Assembly: GCF_012163145.1 (NCBI RefSeq)
Contig: NZ_JAAVTX010000011.1
Location: 1-64,000 of the forward strand
Source: Falsiroseomonas frigidaquae
Lineage (GTDB): Bacteria; Pseudomonadota; Alphaproteobacteria; Acetobacterales; Acetobacteraceae
Direction of reading: 5' to 3'
DNA length: 64,000 bases
Shown: piece by piece, positions 37,866 through 48,715 of the stretch
How positions within the stretch are numbered: position 1 is the first letter of the stretch
Layout: the number at the start of each line of letters is the position of its first letter
Program-made: the position numbers and the translations under genes
The notes under the pieces: model-generated
Told to the model about the DNA's origin: nothing
Databases searched by the model: none
The model's input: the letters and a program-made list of their open reading frames with translations, nothing else

Positions 37866-38867
37866 ATGAAACAGGATGCCCCGCCCGTCAGCGGCGCTCC
37901 GGCCAGCCGGATCGCCCGCTCGGTTTCCGCATATATCGACGCCGCCGTTCCTGTCGCCGGTCCAGGCGAGACCGTCGGGGCCGTTCGCTCGTTGATTTCC
38001 ACCACCGGCTTTGTTGCCGTCGATCCGATCTTCGTGCTGGGGCCGGGCCGCGCCCTGCTCGGTGCGGTGCGATTGACCACCTTGCTCGCAGCGGCAGATG
38101 CGACGCCGCTCGCGGAACTGGCCGAGCCCGCCTGGCCGCAGGTCTCCGTCACGCGCACATGCGAGGAGGCCGCGAGCCTCGCCATCCGTCATGAGGTGCC
38201 GGCGCTGGCCGTGCTCGACCCCGCTGGCGCGTTCCTCGGTGCGCTGACTGCGACTTCGGTCATGGCCATCCTGCGCGACGAGCATCTTGAGGACCTGCAC
38301 CACATGGCAGGCATCCTCGGCCGCAGCGAACAGGCCAGGGCGGCGCTGACGGCGCCCCCATTCCGGCGTGCGCTGTACCGCCTCCCCTGGCTACTGGTCG
38401 GCCTGGCCGGCTCGGCCGCCGCGACGGCGGTGATGGCCGGGGCGGAGGCGAAGCTTTCGGCCCATATAGCCGTCGCCTTCTTCATCCCTGCCATCGTCTA
38501 CCTGGCGGACGCCATCGGCACACAGGCCGAAGCGGTCGCCGTCCGCGGGCTCTCGTTCACCGATGGCGGGCCGCTGCGGCTCCTGCTGGGCGAACTCGGC
38601 ACCGGCGTGCTGCTGGGCGTCACCCTGGCCACGCTGTCCTTCGGGGCGGTCTGGGCGGTATTCGGCGATCCACGCCTCGCTTTGGCCGTGGCGTTGGCGC
38701 TGGCGGCCGCCGGTACCATCGCGACCGGGGTCGGCTTCCTCCTGCCCTGGGCCTTCCAGCGCACCGGCCTGGACCCGGCGCTCGGCTCCGGGCCGGTGGC
38801 AACGGTGGTGCAGGACGTGCTGTCGCTCGCGGTCTATTTCGGCCTTGTCGGCCTGCTGCTGACATGA
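37866..38867 (+). CDS. MgtE-like divalent-cation channel (CBS plus membrane domain, short form)
   Basis: A 333-residue inner-membrane protein. Residues about 15-140 form a CBS-domain pair (LGAVRLTTLL, FLGALTATSVMAIL). The rest is an MgtE-type transport domain of about five helices, with IPAIVYLADAIGTQAEAVAVRGL corresponding to the GGNxGxQ pore segment and a final LGSGPVATVVQDVLSLAVYFGLVGLLL helix matching the conserved Asp-containing last helix. The usual N-terminal superhelical Mg-sensing domain is missing. MgtE proteins conduct Mg2+ under intracellular control. The pore Gly-Gly-Asn is replaced by Ala-Asp-Ala-Ile, so selectivity may differ. It overlaps the P-type ATPase gene by ATGA. Confidence 0.85.
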   Translation: MKQDAPPVSGAPASRIARSVSAYIDAAVPVAGPGETVGAVRSLISTTGFVAVDPIFVLGPGRALLGAVRLTTLLAAADATPLAELAEPAWPQVSVTRTCEEAASLAIRHEVPALAVLDPAGAFLGALTATSVMAILRDEHLEDLHHMAGILGRSEQARAALTAPPFRRALYRLPWLLVGLAGSAAATAVMAGAEAKLSAHIAVAFFIPAIVYLADAIGTQAEAVAVRGLSFTDGGPLRLLLGELGTGVLLGVTLATLSFGAVWAVFGDPRLALAVALALAAAGTIATGVGFLLPWAFQRTGLDPALGSGPVATVVQDVLSLAVYFGLVGLLLT

Positions 38868-41791
38868 GGACGGGGGGCAGCCTGCCCGCGCGGCCACGCC
38901 GGGCGGTTGGCGTCGCCATCGTGCATGCGCTGCCCGGCCGCTACCGCCTTGCCGACCCGCGTCTGCGCAGGGCGCCGGAGCGTGCCGAGGCGGCGCGGCT
39001 GGCCCTGCTCGGCGTGCCCGGGGTGACACAGGCGAGCGCCTCCGCGGTGACTGGAACAGCGCTGGTGCGCTGCGCGGCCTCGGTCACAGCATCGCGTCTC
39101 CGCGCCGTGCTGGGTGCGGCGTTGGGCGACCCGCCGCGCGCGCGCAGCCTTTCCGCTGCAGCCCGGGCGCAGCCCTGCGAGGAACCGCATGCCTGGCACG
39201 CCATGCCCGCGGAAGCCGCGGCGGCGGCGCTGGGCTGCGCGCCGAAGCGCGGCCTGCCGCCTGCCGAGGCCGCGGCACGGCTGGCCGCGGGCGGTCCGAA
39301 CCTGCTGGCGCGCACCGAGGGGCGTTCCGCCACTGCCATCTTCGCCGAGCAGCTCACCTCGGTTCCGGTGGCGCTGCTGGGCGCCTCGGCCGTGGTGTCG
39401 ATCGCAACGGGCGGGCTCGCCGACGCGGTCGCGATCGGCGCGGTGGTGCTGCTCAACGCCGGCATCGCGACCGCCACCGAGCGATCCGCCGAACGCACCA
39501 TCCGCGGCCTGTCGGAGGTCACCCCCGCACCGGTGCCGGCGATGCGCGGCGGCAAGCGCATGCTGCTGCCGGTCGCGGCTCTCGTGCCAGGCGACCTCAT
39601 CCTGCTTGAGCCCGGCATCCTGGTGCCGGCGGACGCCCGGCTGATCGCCGCGACGGACCTCACGGTGAACGAGAGCGCGCTGACCGGCGAAAGCCTGCCC
39701 GTCACCAAGGATGCCGCGGCGCGCGTGCCGGTCGAGGCTCCGCTCGGCGAGCGCCACGGCATGGTCTTCCGCGGCACCGGCGTGACCGGCGGCTCGGGCC
39801 TCGCGATCGTCACCGCGACCGGCGCGGCGACCGAGATCGGCCGCATCCAGGCGCTGCTCGGCGCCGTCCGCCCGCCGCAGACGCCGATCGAACGCCAGCT
39901 CGGCGAGGTCGGGCGCGAACTCATGCTGGTCAATGGTGTGATCTGCGCCGCCGTCGGCGGCATCGGCCTGCTGCGCGGCCAGCCCTGGCCGGAGATGCTG
40001 CGCAGCGCCATCAGCCTGGCCGTTGCCGCCGTGCCGGAAGGCCTGCCAGCGGTTGCCACCACCACCCTCGCCCTCGGCATCCAGGACATGCGGCACAGGC
40101 AGATCCTGGTGCGCCGGCTGGACGCCGTGGAGACGCTGGGCGCCGTGGAAGTGGTCTGCCTCGACAAGACCGGCACGCTGACCGCGAACCGCATGGCCAC
40201 CGCCGCGCTGCATCTGGATGGCACGTTGCTGGCGCCCGCGATGTTCGCCGGTGCACATCGTGGCGTCGCCGCGGCCTTGCTGGAGACGGCGACGCTGTGC
40301 AGCGATGTCGAGGAGGCCGCCGACGGGCTTGCCGGCTCCCCGACCGAGACCGCGCTGGTGCGCGCCGCGCAGGAGCTTGGCCTCGACCTCGCCAGGCTGC
40401 GCGCCTGCTGGCCGAGGGAGAAGGCGGTGTCGCGGGCCGAGGGGCGCAAGCGCATGACGACGCTGCACCGCGGCCGTGGCGGCGCCCTGCTGGCGATGAA
40501 GGGCGACCCGGCCGAAGTGCTGGCGCTCTGCACGAAGCGGCTCACCATGTCGGGCGAGGCGACGCTGGACGCCAAGGCACGCGAGGCGATCATGGCTGCC
40601 AATGACCGGATGGCGGGGCAGGCGCTGCGCGTGCTCGGCGTCGCGCGGCGGCAGGGTGGTGGCGACCCGCAGGATGAGGAAGGCCTGACCTGGCTCGGCC
40701 TGGCCGGTCTCGCGGACCCGCTGAGGCCCGGCGCGGCGGCGGCGATCCACGCCCTGCACGTCGCCGGCATCCGCACCATGATGATCACCGGCGACCAGAG
40801 CGCGACCGCCTATGCAATCGCCAAGGAACTCGGCCTGCCGCGCGATGGCGAGGTGCGGGTGCTGGAAGCCGGCGCGCTGCGCGACCTGCCGCCCGAGGCG
40901 CTGGCAGCCCTCGCCCCGCAGGCCGATGTCTTCGCCCGCGTCAGCCCGTCGAACAAGCTGCAGATCGTGCGCGCGCTGCAGGCTTCAGGGCGGATCGTCG
41001 CCATGACCGGGGACGGCATCAACGACGGCCCGGCGCTGCGCGCCGCCGAGATCGGCATCGCCATGGGCGGGGCGGGAACCGATGTGGCGCGTGAGGTCGC
41101 CGACATCGTGCTCGCCACCGACGATCTGGGTGGGCTGATCGACGCCATCGAGCTCGGCCGCGCGACCTACGCCAATATCCGCAAGGTGCTGCGCTACCTG
41201 GTGGGCACCAATGCCTCGGAAACCATGGTGATGCTCGGCGCGGCGATCGTCGGCCTGCCGGCGCCGCTGACGCCGATGCAGTTGCTCTGGCTCAATCTCG
41301 TCTCCGATCCGCTGCCTGCGCTGGCGCTGGGGCTCGAGGCGCCGGAGCCCGATGTGCTGGAGCAACTGCCGCATGATCCGCGCGCGCCGATCCTTTCGCC
41401 CACCGATTTCCGGCGGCTGCTGCGCGAAGGCGCCGTGATCGGCGGCGCGGCGCTCGCCTCCACCTTCGGTGCGCCGCCGGCGGCGACCTTCCATGGGTTG
41501 ACGCTGGCGCAGCTGGCGCATGCCTTCCTCTGCCGGTCGGAGACTCATGGCCTGTTCGACCGCGACGGGCCGCCGATGAACGCCAGGCTGGTCGGCGCCA
41601 TCGGGATCTGCCTGGCGTTGCAGGCCGCGGCGCAGGGGGTGGGGCCGCTGCGCCGGCTGCTCGGACTGGGACCGCTCGGGCCGGCAGGATTTGCGGCGAC
41701 GGCGGCGACGGCACTGGTGCCGCTTGCGGTGAACGGGATCATCTCGGCCGCGTCGCAGCGGCGGCGGCAGCAGGAGAGGCCGAATGCGTGA
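38864..41791 (+). CDS. P-type cation-transporting ATPase (P2A, Ca2+-type) with HMA2-like N-terminus
   Basis: A 975-residue pump. Residues about 14-90 look like an HMA2-type ferredoxin-fold (ALPGRYRLADPRLR). The core has TGES, the helix-4 motif AAVPEGLP near residue 389, the phosphorylation site CLDKTGTLT (D434), KGDP and TGDGIND near 714. Residues that hold Ca2+ in SERCA have counterparts: Glu in PEGLP, Asn and Glu in GTNASETMV, and Asn, Ser, Asp in WLNLVSDPLPALALG. This supports Ca2+ or Mn2+ transport and argues against a heavy-metal CPx pump. It is coupled to the MgtE-like gene before it and overlaps the MetK-like gene after it by 8 bp, so the three form one transcript. Confidence 0.93.
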   Translation: MRTGGSLPARPRRAVGVAIVHALPGRYRLADPRLRRAPERAEAARLALLGVPGVTQASASAVTGTALVRCAASVTASRLRAVLGAALGDPPRARSLSAAARAQPCEEPHAWHAMPAEAAAAALGCAPKRGLPPAEAAARLAAGGPNLLARTEGRSATAIFAEQLTSVPVALLGASAVVSIATGGLADAVAIGAVVLLNAGIATATERSAERTIRGLSEVTPAPVPAMRGGKRMLLPVAALVPGDLILLEPGILVPADARLIAATDLTVNESALTGESLPVTKDAAARVPVEAPLGERHGMVFRGTGVTGGSGLAIVTATGAATEIGRIQALLGAVRPPQTPIERQLGEVGRELMLVNGVICAAVGGIGLLRGQPWPEMLRSAISLAVAAVPEGLPAVATTTLALGIQDMRHRQILVRRLDAVETLGAVEVVCLDKTGTLTANRMATAALHLDGTLLAPAMFAGAHRGVAAALLETATLCSDVEEAADGLAGSPTETALVRAAQELGLDLARLRACWPREKAVSRAEGRKRMTTLHRGRGGALLAMKGDPAEVLALCTKRLTMSGEATLDAKAREAIMAANDRMAGQALRVLGVARRQGGGDPQDEEGLTWLGLAGLADPLRPGAAAAIHALHVAGIRTMMITGDQSATAYAIAKELGLPRDGEVRVLEAGALRDLPPEALAALAPQADVFARVSPSNKLQIVRALQASGRIVAMTGDGINDGPALRAAEIGIAMGGAGTDVAREVADIVLATDDLGGLIDAIELGRATYANIRKVLRYLVGTNASETMVMLGAAIVGLPAPLTPMQLLWLNLVSDPLPALALGLEAPEPDVLEQLPHDPRAPILSPTDFRRLLREGAVIGGAALASTFGAPPAATFHGLTLAQLAHAFLCRSETHGLFDRDGPPMNARLVGAIGICLALQAAAQGVGPLRRLLGLGPLGPAGFAATAATALVPLAVNGIISAASQRRRQQERPNA

Positions 41792-42965
41792 CGGCATGAT
41801 CTTCACCTCGGAATCAGTGACGCCGGGCCATCCGGACAAGCTCTGCGACCGCATCAGCGATGCCGCGGTGGATGCCTTCCTGCAGCAGGATGCGCGGGCG
41901 CGCGCCGTGGTGGAATGCGCGGTAGCGACCGGCATCGTCTTCATCGCCGCGCGCTTCGCAGCGGAGGCGGCGGTCGACCTGCCCTCCCTCGCGCGCCGTG
42001 TGATCGCCGAGGCCGGCTATGTCGGCGAGGGCTTCGACGCCCGCACCTGCTCCATCCTGACCAGCATCTCAGAGCTACCGGCGGCGGCACGCGCCCCGCA
42101 TGAGGCGGCGCGCGACGAGGAGCATGAGGTGGAAGCGCTCAGCGCGACCGAGCAGGCCAATGTCTTCGGCTATGCCACCGACGAGACGGCCACGCTGATG
42201 CCGGCACCGCTGGTCATCGCGCATCGCCTGGCGCGCGCCCTGGATGCGGCGCGGGGGAACCTGCCGTGGCTTGCGCCGGACGGCAAGACACAGGCGGGCG
42301 TCCTGTATGGCGGAGGCCGCGCCGCGGGGCTGTCCTCCGTCGCCCTCACGGTGGCGACGCTTCCTGGCGCACCAAGGGCCGGCGCGCTCGCGGCGGCATT
42401 GCGCGAGCAGGTGGTGGTCCCGGCGCTGGCGGATGCGCTGTTGCCTCTGACGCCGCGTACCGAGATCCATGTGAATGCCGGCGGCCCCTTCGCGATCGGC
42501 GGCCCGTCGCGCCATGCGGGGCTCACCGGGCGCAAGAACGGCATCGACACCTATGGCGAGGCGGCGCGGCAATCCGGCGCCGCACTTTCGGGCAAGGATC
42601 CGTCGCGCATCGACCGGATCGGTGCCTATGCGGCGCGGCACGCGGCGAAATGCGTGGTCGCCGCGGGGCTGGCGCGGCGCTGCGAAGTGCATCTCGGCTA
42701 CGTCATCGGCCATGCGCGGCCAGTCAGCGTCGCCGTGGAGTGCTTCGGCAGCGCCGTGGTCGCCGAGCAGGAGATAGCCCGGCGCGTCGCTGCGACCTTC
42801 GATTTCCGCCCCGCCGCGATCGAGCGCCGCTTCGCGCTGCGCAGCCGCGCACAGGCCGCCGGCGCGGCAGGTTTCTTCCGCCCCCTCGCCGTCTATGGGC
42901 AGATGGGGCGCGAGGATCTGGCCGTGCCCTGGGAGGAAACCGGCGAGGCGGCGCTGCTGCGCTAG
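41784..42965 (+). CDS. Divergent S-adenosylmethionine-synthetase-like protein
   Basis: A 393-residue MetK-family protein of normal length. Conserved are FTSESVTPGHPDKLCD, FGYATDET, DGKTQ, GLTGRK, DTYGE, SGKDPSRIDR and the C-terminal WEET segment. Two signature loops are altered: GAGDQG of normal MetK is SATEQA (the catalytic Asp becomes Glu), and GGPxGDxGLTGRK is GGPSRHAGLTGRK (Asp becomes His). A third position, Glu in GGE of E. coli MetK, reads Arg. These changes suggest altered substrate or loss of normal activity, so it is probably not the housekeeping enzyme. It overlaps the P-type ATPase gene, an odd partner that implies a role in this cation module. Confidence 0.9.
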   Translation: MRDGMIFTSESVTPGHPDKLCDRISDAAVDAFLQQDARARAVVECAVATGIVFIAARFAAEAAVDLPSLARRVIAEAGYVGEGFDARTCSILTSISELPAAARAPHEAARDEEHEVEALSATEQANVFGYATDETATLMPAPLVIAHRLARALDAARGNLPWLAPDGKTQAGVLYGGGRAAGLSSVALTVATLPGAPRAGALAAALREQVVVPALADALLPLTPRTEIHVNAGGPFAIGGPSRHAGLTGRKNGIDTYGEAARQSGAALSGKDPSRIDRIGAYAARHAAKCVVAAGLARRCEVHLGYVIGHARPVSVAVECFGSAVVAEQEIARRVAATFDFRPAAIERRFALRSRAQAAGAAGFFRPLAVYGQMGREDLAVPWEETGEAALLR

Positions 42966-43031
42966 GCTCCGAACCCGGTCTGGCCTGGCCGCAAGGATGG
43001 CGCGGACCCTCTCAGCCAGGTCATTCTCGGG

Positions 43032-43454
43032 CTATTCCTCGGGGTCGGGCGCGGGTGCGCCGCGCAATACGCTGCCCGCATACCATAGCAGGGTGACGGC
43101 GGGCGGCAGAACGGCGCCCCGCGCGGCCTGCAGGGCGGCCAGGACCCCGAAGGCTGCCGCGCCGAAGGGTGCAAGCTGCGCCGCCGAGGGCATGCGCGTC
43201 GCAGGCGCCTGTGCCGCGGCGCGGAAGACGCCTTCCCTGGCGGCGGCCGCGAGCACCGCCTCCGCCGCGCCACCGAAGCGTAGCAGGAGCCCTGCCGTCA
43301 TCGGGTTCGCGGCGGCGCCGACGACGCCGGGCAGCATCAGCGCGCGCTGTGCAAGCAGTGCGAAGAATGCCGCGTCGTCGCGATGTGCCGGCAACCGCAG
43401 CCGCATCCGCCCCGCCACTGCGGAGACGATGATGGCGCGCGGGACTTCAGGCAT
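43032..43454 (-). CDS. Small HMA2-like membrane protein
   Basis: A 140-residue protein. Residues 1-75 look like a ferredoxin-fold HMA2 domain lacking a CxxC metal motif (IIVSAVAGRMRLRLPAHRDD). It resembles the N-terminus of the P-type ATPase next door. A hydrophobic segment (about residues 95-125, FGVLAALQAARGAVLPPAVTLLWYAG) probably anchors it. The start at 43454 lies inside the end of the DUF5132-like gene (8-bp overlap), so the two are coupled. It converges with the MetK-like gene at a distance of 66 bp. A regulatory or assembly role for the pump is inferred from context only. Confidence 0.72.
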   Translation of the reverse strand: MPEVPRAIIVSAVAGRMRLRLPAHRDDAAFFALLAQRALMLPGVVGAAANPMTAGLLLRFGGAAEAVLAAAAREGVFRAAAQAPATRMPSAAQLAPFGAAAFGVLAALQAARGAVLPPAVTLLWYAGSVLRGAPAPDPEE

Positions 43455-43776
43455 CGGCCGGCGCCCGCGCAGCCTTGCGCGTCCGCTTGGCGGGCGCCCG
43501 TGCCGCACGTGCCGCGCGGGCGGGCCGCGCGGGCGGCGGCTGGGGCGCCGGCGCCTCGGCGAGCTCGGCCTGCGCTTCCGCATAGAGGTCCTCGACCGTC
43601 TCGGCTGCCTCGGACGCGGCGGTACGCATCGCGGTGCCGGCCGCGATCGCGAGCTTCAGCCCGGCGCGCAGCACGGGGCGGAGGTTGCGCGTTGCCTCCG
43701 GCGCCAAAGCGGGCGCCAGCACGGCGGCCCCTGTGCCTGCGACGAGACCGGCGAGGAACACGAGTAGAGGAGGCAT
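43447..43776 (-). CDS. DUF5132-like small membrane protein
   Basis: A 109-residue protein with a glycine/alanine-rich membrane segment at the N-terminus (LVFLAGLVAGTGAAVLAPALAP). A short amphipathic helix with acidic residues follows (ASEAAETVEDLYAEAQAEL), then a basic Ala/Pro/Arg/Lys-rich tail resembling histone-like tails. The first two parts match my memory of DUF5132, a family often found beside HMA2-domain proteins and P-type ATPases, as here. Its molecular role is unknown. It is the first gene of a two-gene minus-strand unit. Confidence 0.7.
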   Translation of the reverse strand: MPPLLVFLAGLVAGTGAAVLAPALAPEATRNLRPVLRAGLKLAIAAGTAMRTAASEAAETVEDLYAEAQAELAEAPAPQPPPARPARAARAARAPAKRTRKAARAPADA

Positions 43777-43869
43777 CGGCGCGGTCCTGTTCCTACCTGT
43801 GGACGCGTTGGCTGCGTTGCCCGCTCATGGTGGATGAAGGTAGCGTGCGGCGGAAGGGGCAAGTGACCG

Positions 43870-44112
43870 ATGAGCAGGAAGCCGAAAGACGAGGTCGGTA
43901 CGCCGGAGGCGGCGAAGGTCGCGGCGACAGTGATGCTCTCGCTCGGGCACACCAAGGCGACGCATGAGTTCGAGGAGGTTTCCATCTCAACCGATGACCC
44001 CGAGCACGTCACGGTCCTCCTCTCCTCCGCGGATGGACGCAAGATCGCTGTGATGCTGCCGCGCGCCGAGGTCAAACGCCTGCTCTCCTGGCGCATGATC
44101 ATGTCGCTGTAG
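43870..44112 (+). CDS. Small conserved-looking protein of unknown function
   Basis: An 80-residue soluble protein with alternating beta-strand pattern in the middle (VSISTDDPEHVTVLLSSADGRKIAVMLP) and a C-terminal helix. No signal peptide or membrane segment. GGAAGGGG lies about 12 bases before the ATG. It is divergent from the DUF5132-like gene and upstream of the PstB-like gene. Codon use matches the surroundings. No family was recognised. Confidence 0.6.
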   Translation: MSRKPKDEVGTPEAAKVAATVMLSLGHTKATHEFEEVSISTDDPEHVTVLLSSADGRKIAVMLPRAEVKRLLSWRMIMSL

Positions 44113-44243
44113 CGGGCGCCGCTGTCGCCAGGCGTATCATGACACTTGGATGAAGTTGATCTTCAGCCGCGACGGCTTGCGGCATCTCAAGCCGGATGGC
44201 GCATGGCCGCCGCAAGCTCCGCCGGAAAGCGGAGAGGCGGACC

Positions 44244-45104
<861 letters not shown>

Positions 45105-45422
45105 GATGCCACGCGGCCGAAGGAGGCTCCGACACATGGAGATCAGCTCAGGCGCCGATTTGAACTTGAGGTGGATCCAGATGCACTCAGGTTGATGAAG
45201 CCGTGGCGGCTGCTGTCCGGAAGGTCGCCTACGAGCTACCGGCTCGATCCGGCATTCGCCATTTTGCGCTTGGACGACTTGGCGGAACATCCTAGCATGC
45301 ACGCTGCATCGGGCCAGGCACGCAGCTGCAACGATGCCCTGATGCACGTATCCCCGAACCCTGAGCCAGGCGCGCCGCAGTCAGCCCGGTTTCGGGGCTC
45401 TGGCTGCGTGGGAGAACGGACC
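45105..45422. other. Intergenic region before CadC-like regulator
   Basis: A 318-bp stretch that presumably carries the promoter of the regulator gene. The regulator frame stays open back to 45171, but that upstream translation does not resemble a winged helix. No other feature was seen. Confidence 0.4.
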
Positions 45423-47069
45423 ATGCGCATCGCGTTCGCCGGGCATGAGCTGGATCTGCGCCGGCAGGAACTGTGCCGTGACAAGGTGCTCGTCCATATC
45501 GAGCCGCAGGTCTTCGACATCCTGCTGCATCTCGTGCGCAACCGTGATCGCGTGGTCAGCAAGGACGAGTTGTTCGAAGTCGTCTGGAATGGCCGCCTTG
45601 TCTCCGAGGCCGCGCTCAGCAGCCGCATCAATGCCGCTCGCAAGGCCGTCGGCGACGATGGCGATCGGCAGGCGATCATCAAGACCGTGCACAAGCGTGG
45701 ATTCCGCTTTGTCGCTTCGGTCCAGGAGTGTTCCAGCGAAGCGGAGCCGGTCGCAGCCGCGTTACCGGATAGCCCGCTGCAGGTTCCTGCCCCCGCATCG
45801 CTGCCGGCTTCCAGCACGGGGCGCGCGCGCGGCGACAAGCCCTCCGTCGTGGTGCTGCCCTTCAGCAATCGCAGCCCGGAGCCGGATACCGATTACTTCA
45901 GCTATGGCCTCACCGAGGACATCATCCGCCTCCTCGCCCGCAATCGCTGGCTCGAGGTCCTCAGTCGTCATTCCGCCGCAGCCTTCAAGGATCGCGACGT
46001 CCCCGCGCAGGAAATTGGCGCCGCCTTGGGCGTCCGATACCTGGTGCAGGGAAGCGTGACGAAGCGGCAGGACCGCCTCCGCATTATCGCGGACCTCGTC
46101 TGTGCGGAAACCGGCCGGCACCTCTGGTCGGAGACCTACGACCTGACGATCGACGACCTGCTGCAGGTCCAGGACGCAATCGCGCAGCAGATCGCCGCCA
46201 CGATCGAACCGGAACTTTCACGCCTGGAGCATGAGGCAGCGATCCGTCGGCCACCGAGTACCATGGACGCCTGGGACTTCTATCAGCGCGGCCTGTGGAA
46301 CCTGTGGGGCTTCACGACGCCCAGCATGGCAGAGGCCGAGACGATGTTTCGCCGCGCGATGGAACTCGACCCGGGTTTCGCCCGGGCACATGGCGCATTG
46401 TCCTATGTCTTCCTGCAGCGGACCTTCCTCAGCGAACCCGAGGAACGGCCGGCACTGCTCGAAACCGCGATGCGCTACGCCCGGCTGGCGGTGATGCTGG
46501 ATGATCGGGACTGCATGAATCTCTGCGCCCTCGGCCGCGCCCATTGCATGCTCCAGGAATACGAGGACTCCGTTGCTGCCCTCGAGCAATGCGTTGCGCT
46601 GAACCCCAGCTTCGCGCAGGGATGGTTCGCGCTGGCCTTCACCCTGACCTTCTGTGGCCGGCAGGAGGAGGCGCTGGCGATGGTCGGGCGCGCCATCGAG
46701 CTCAGCCCCCGCGATCCGCACCTGACCAGCTTCCACCACCTTCGCGGGCTCGCCTGCTTCGCGCTTGGCGACCTGGAGGGTACCGCCGCCTGCATGCGCA
46801 TGGCCATCCGGCTGCACAATGCCAGCCATTGCTCCTTCGCCGTCCACGCCGCGGCACTCGGGCTGCTCGGCAGGCCGGTGGAGGCGCGCGCCAGCGTGAC
46901 GGAGCTGCTGCGGCGAAAGCCGCACTACAGCAGCGCGAGCGGCAGGCACGACCTGTTCTTCTGCGCCGACACCGCGATGATCGAGCGCTTTGTCGAGGGA
47001 CTTCGCCTGGCCGGCCTTTCCGCGCAACCGCAGGCCACGGGCGCGGCCCGCCGGCTGCGGACCGCCTAG
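45423..47069 (+). CDS. CadC-like winged-helix regulator with TolB/FlgO-like and TPR domains
   Basis: A 548-residue protein. Residues 1-100 are an OmpR-type winged helix beginning directly at the first strand (MRIAFAGHELDLRRQEL) and ending VHKRGFRFVASV. Next, about residues 140-270, comes a segment starting PSVVVLPFSNRSPEPDTDYFSYGLTEDII, typical of the TolB/FlgO-like module found in adenylate-cyclase-associated regulators. The C-terminal 250 residues are TPR repeats. No membrane segment is evident, so it is a cytosolic regulator, unlike CadC itself. The ATG at 45423 has GGGAGAACGGA upstream. Its stop overlaps that of the convergent MaoC-like gene by 4 bp. Confidence 0.88.
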   Translation: MRIAFAGHELDLRRQELCRDKVLVHIEPQVFDILLHLVRNRDRVVSKDELFEVVWNGRLVSEAALSSRINAARKAVGDDGDRQAIIKTVHKRGFRFVASVQECSSEAEPVAAALPDSPLQVPAPASLPASSTGRARGDKPSVVVLPFSNRSPEPDTDYFSYGLTEDIIRLLARNRWLEVLSRHSAAAFKDRDVPAQEIGAALGVRYLVQGSVTKRQDRLRIIADLVCAETGRHLWSETYDLTIDDLLQVQDAIAQQIAATIEPELSRLEHEAAIRRPPSTMDAWDFYQRGLWNLWGFTTPSMAEAETMFRRAMELDPGFARAHGALSYVFLQRTFLSEPEERPALLETAMRYARLAVMLDDRDCMNLCALGRAHCMLQEYEDSVAALEQCVALNPSFAQGWFALAFTLTFCGRQEEALAMVGRAIELSPRDPHLTSFHHLRGLACFALGDLEGTAACMRMAIRLHNASHCSFAVHAAALGLLGRPVEARASVTELLRRKPHYSSASGRHDLFFCADTAMIERFVEGLRLAGLSAQPQATGAARRLRTA

Positions 47070-47523
47070 CCGCGCTTCATCTGCCGCAGCGGTACCGTGT
47101 AGGTCACCGCCGTGCCGGCCAGGCAGATCTCGCCCCTGCCATTGCGCACTTCCGTCCGCAGCGTGCAGATGGGCTTGTCATCCCGCACCGCGGTCACCTC
47201 GACCCGCGCGGTGATGCTCTCGCCGACGCCCACCGCCTTCACGAAGCGCCATTCGACCCCGAGGAAGACACTGCCCGGGCCCGGCAGGTCCTCAGCCACC
47301 ACCGCGTTGAGCAGGCCCGAGGTGACGCCGCCCTGGACGATGAGGCCGCCACCGAATGGCGCCTGTGCCGCGAGCAGCGTGTCGTAGTGCAGCGGGTTCC
47401 GGTCGCCTGTCATGGCCGTGAAGTTCTCGACATCCTGCATGCTGGTCTGCCGGCTGCGCTCGGCGCAGGCGCCGATATCCGGCCGGCGGCCGGCCAAGGT
47501 CCCGGCCCATATGTCGGTCTGGC

Positions 47524-47527
<4 letters not shown>
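47066..47527 (-). CDS. MaoC-like (R)-specific hydratase/dehydratase-family protein
   Basis: A 153-residue hot-dog-fold protein. The MaoC hydratase motif is visible as FTAMTGDRNPLHYDTLLA, with the catalytic Asp and His, followed by GGLIVQGGVTSGLLNAVV. Such proteins hydrate enoyl-CoA thioesters or act in related lipid steps. It is the last gene of the four-gene minus-strand operon, overlapping the preceding flavoprotein gene by ATGA. Longer upstream frames only shadow that gene. Confidence 0.88.
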
Positions 47528-48696
<1,169 letters not shown>

Positions 48697-48715
48697 GATG
48701 CTTCTCCTTGCCGTG

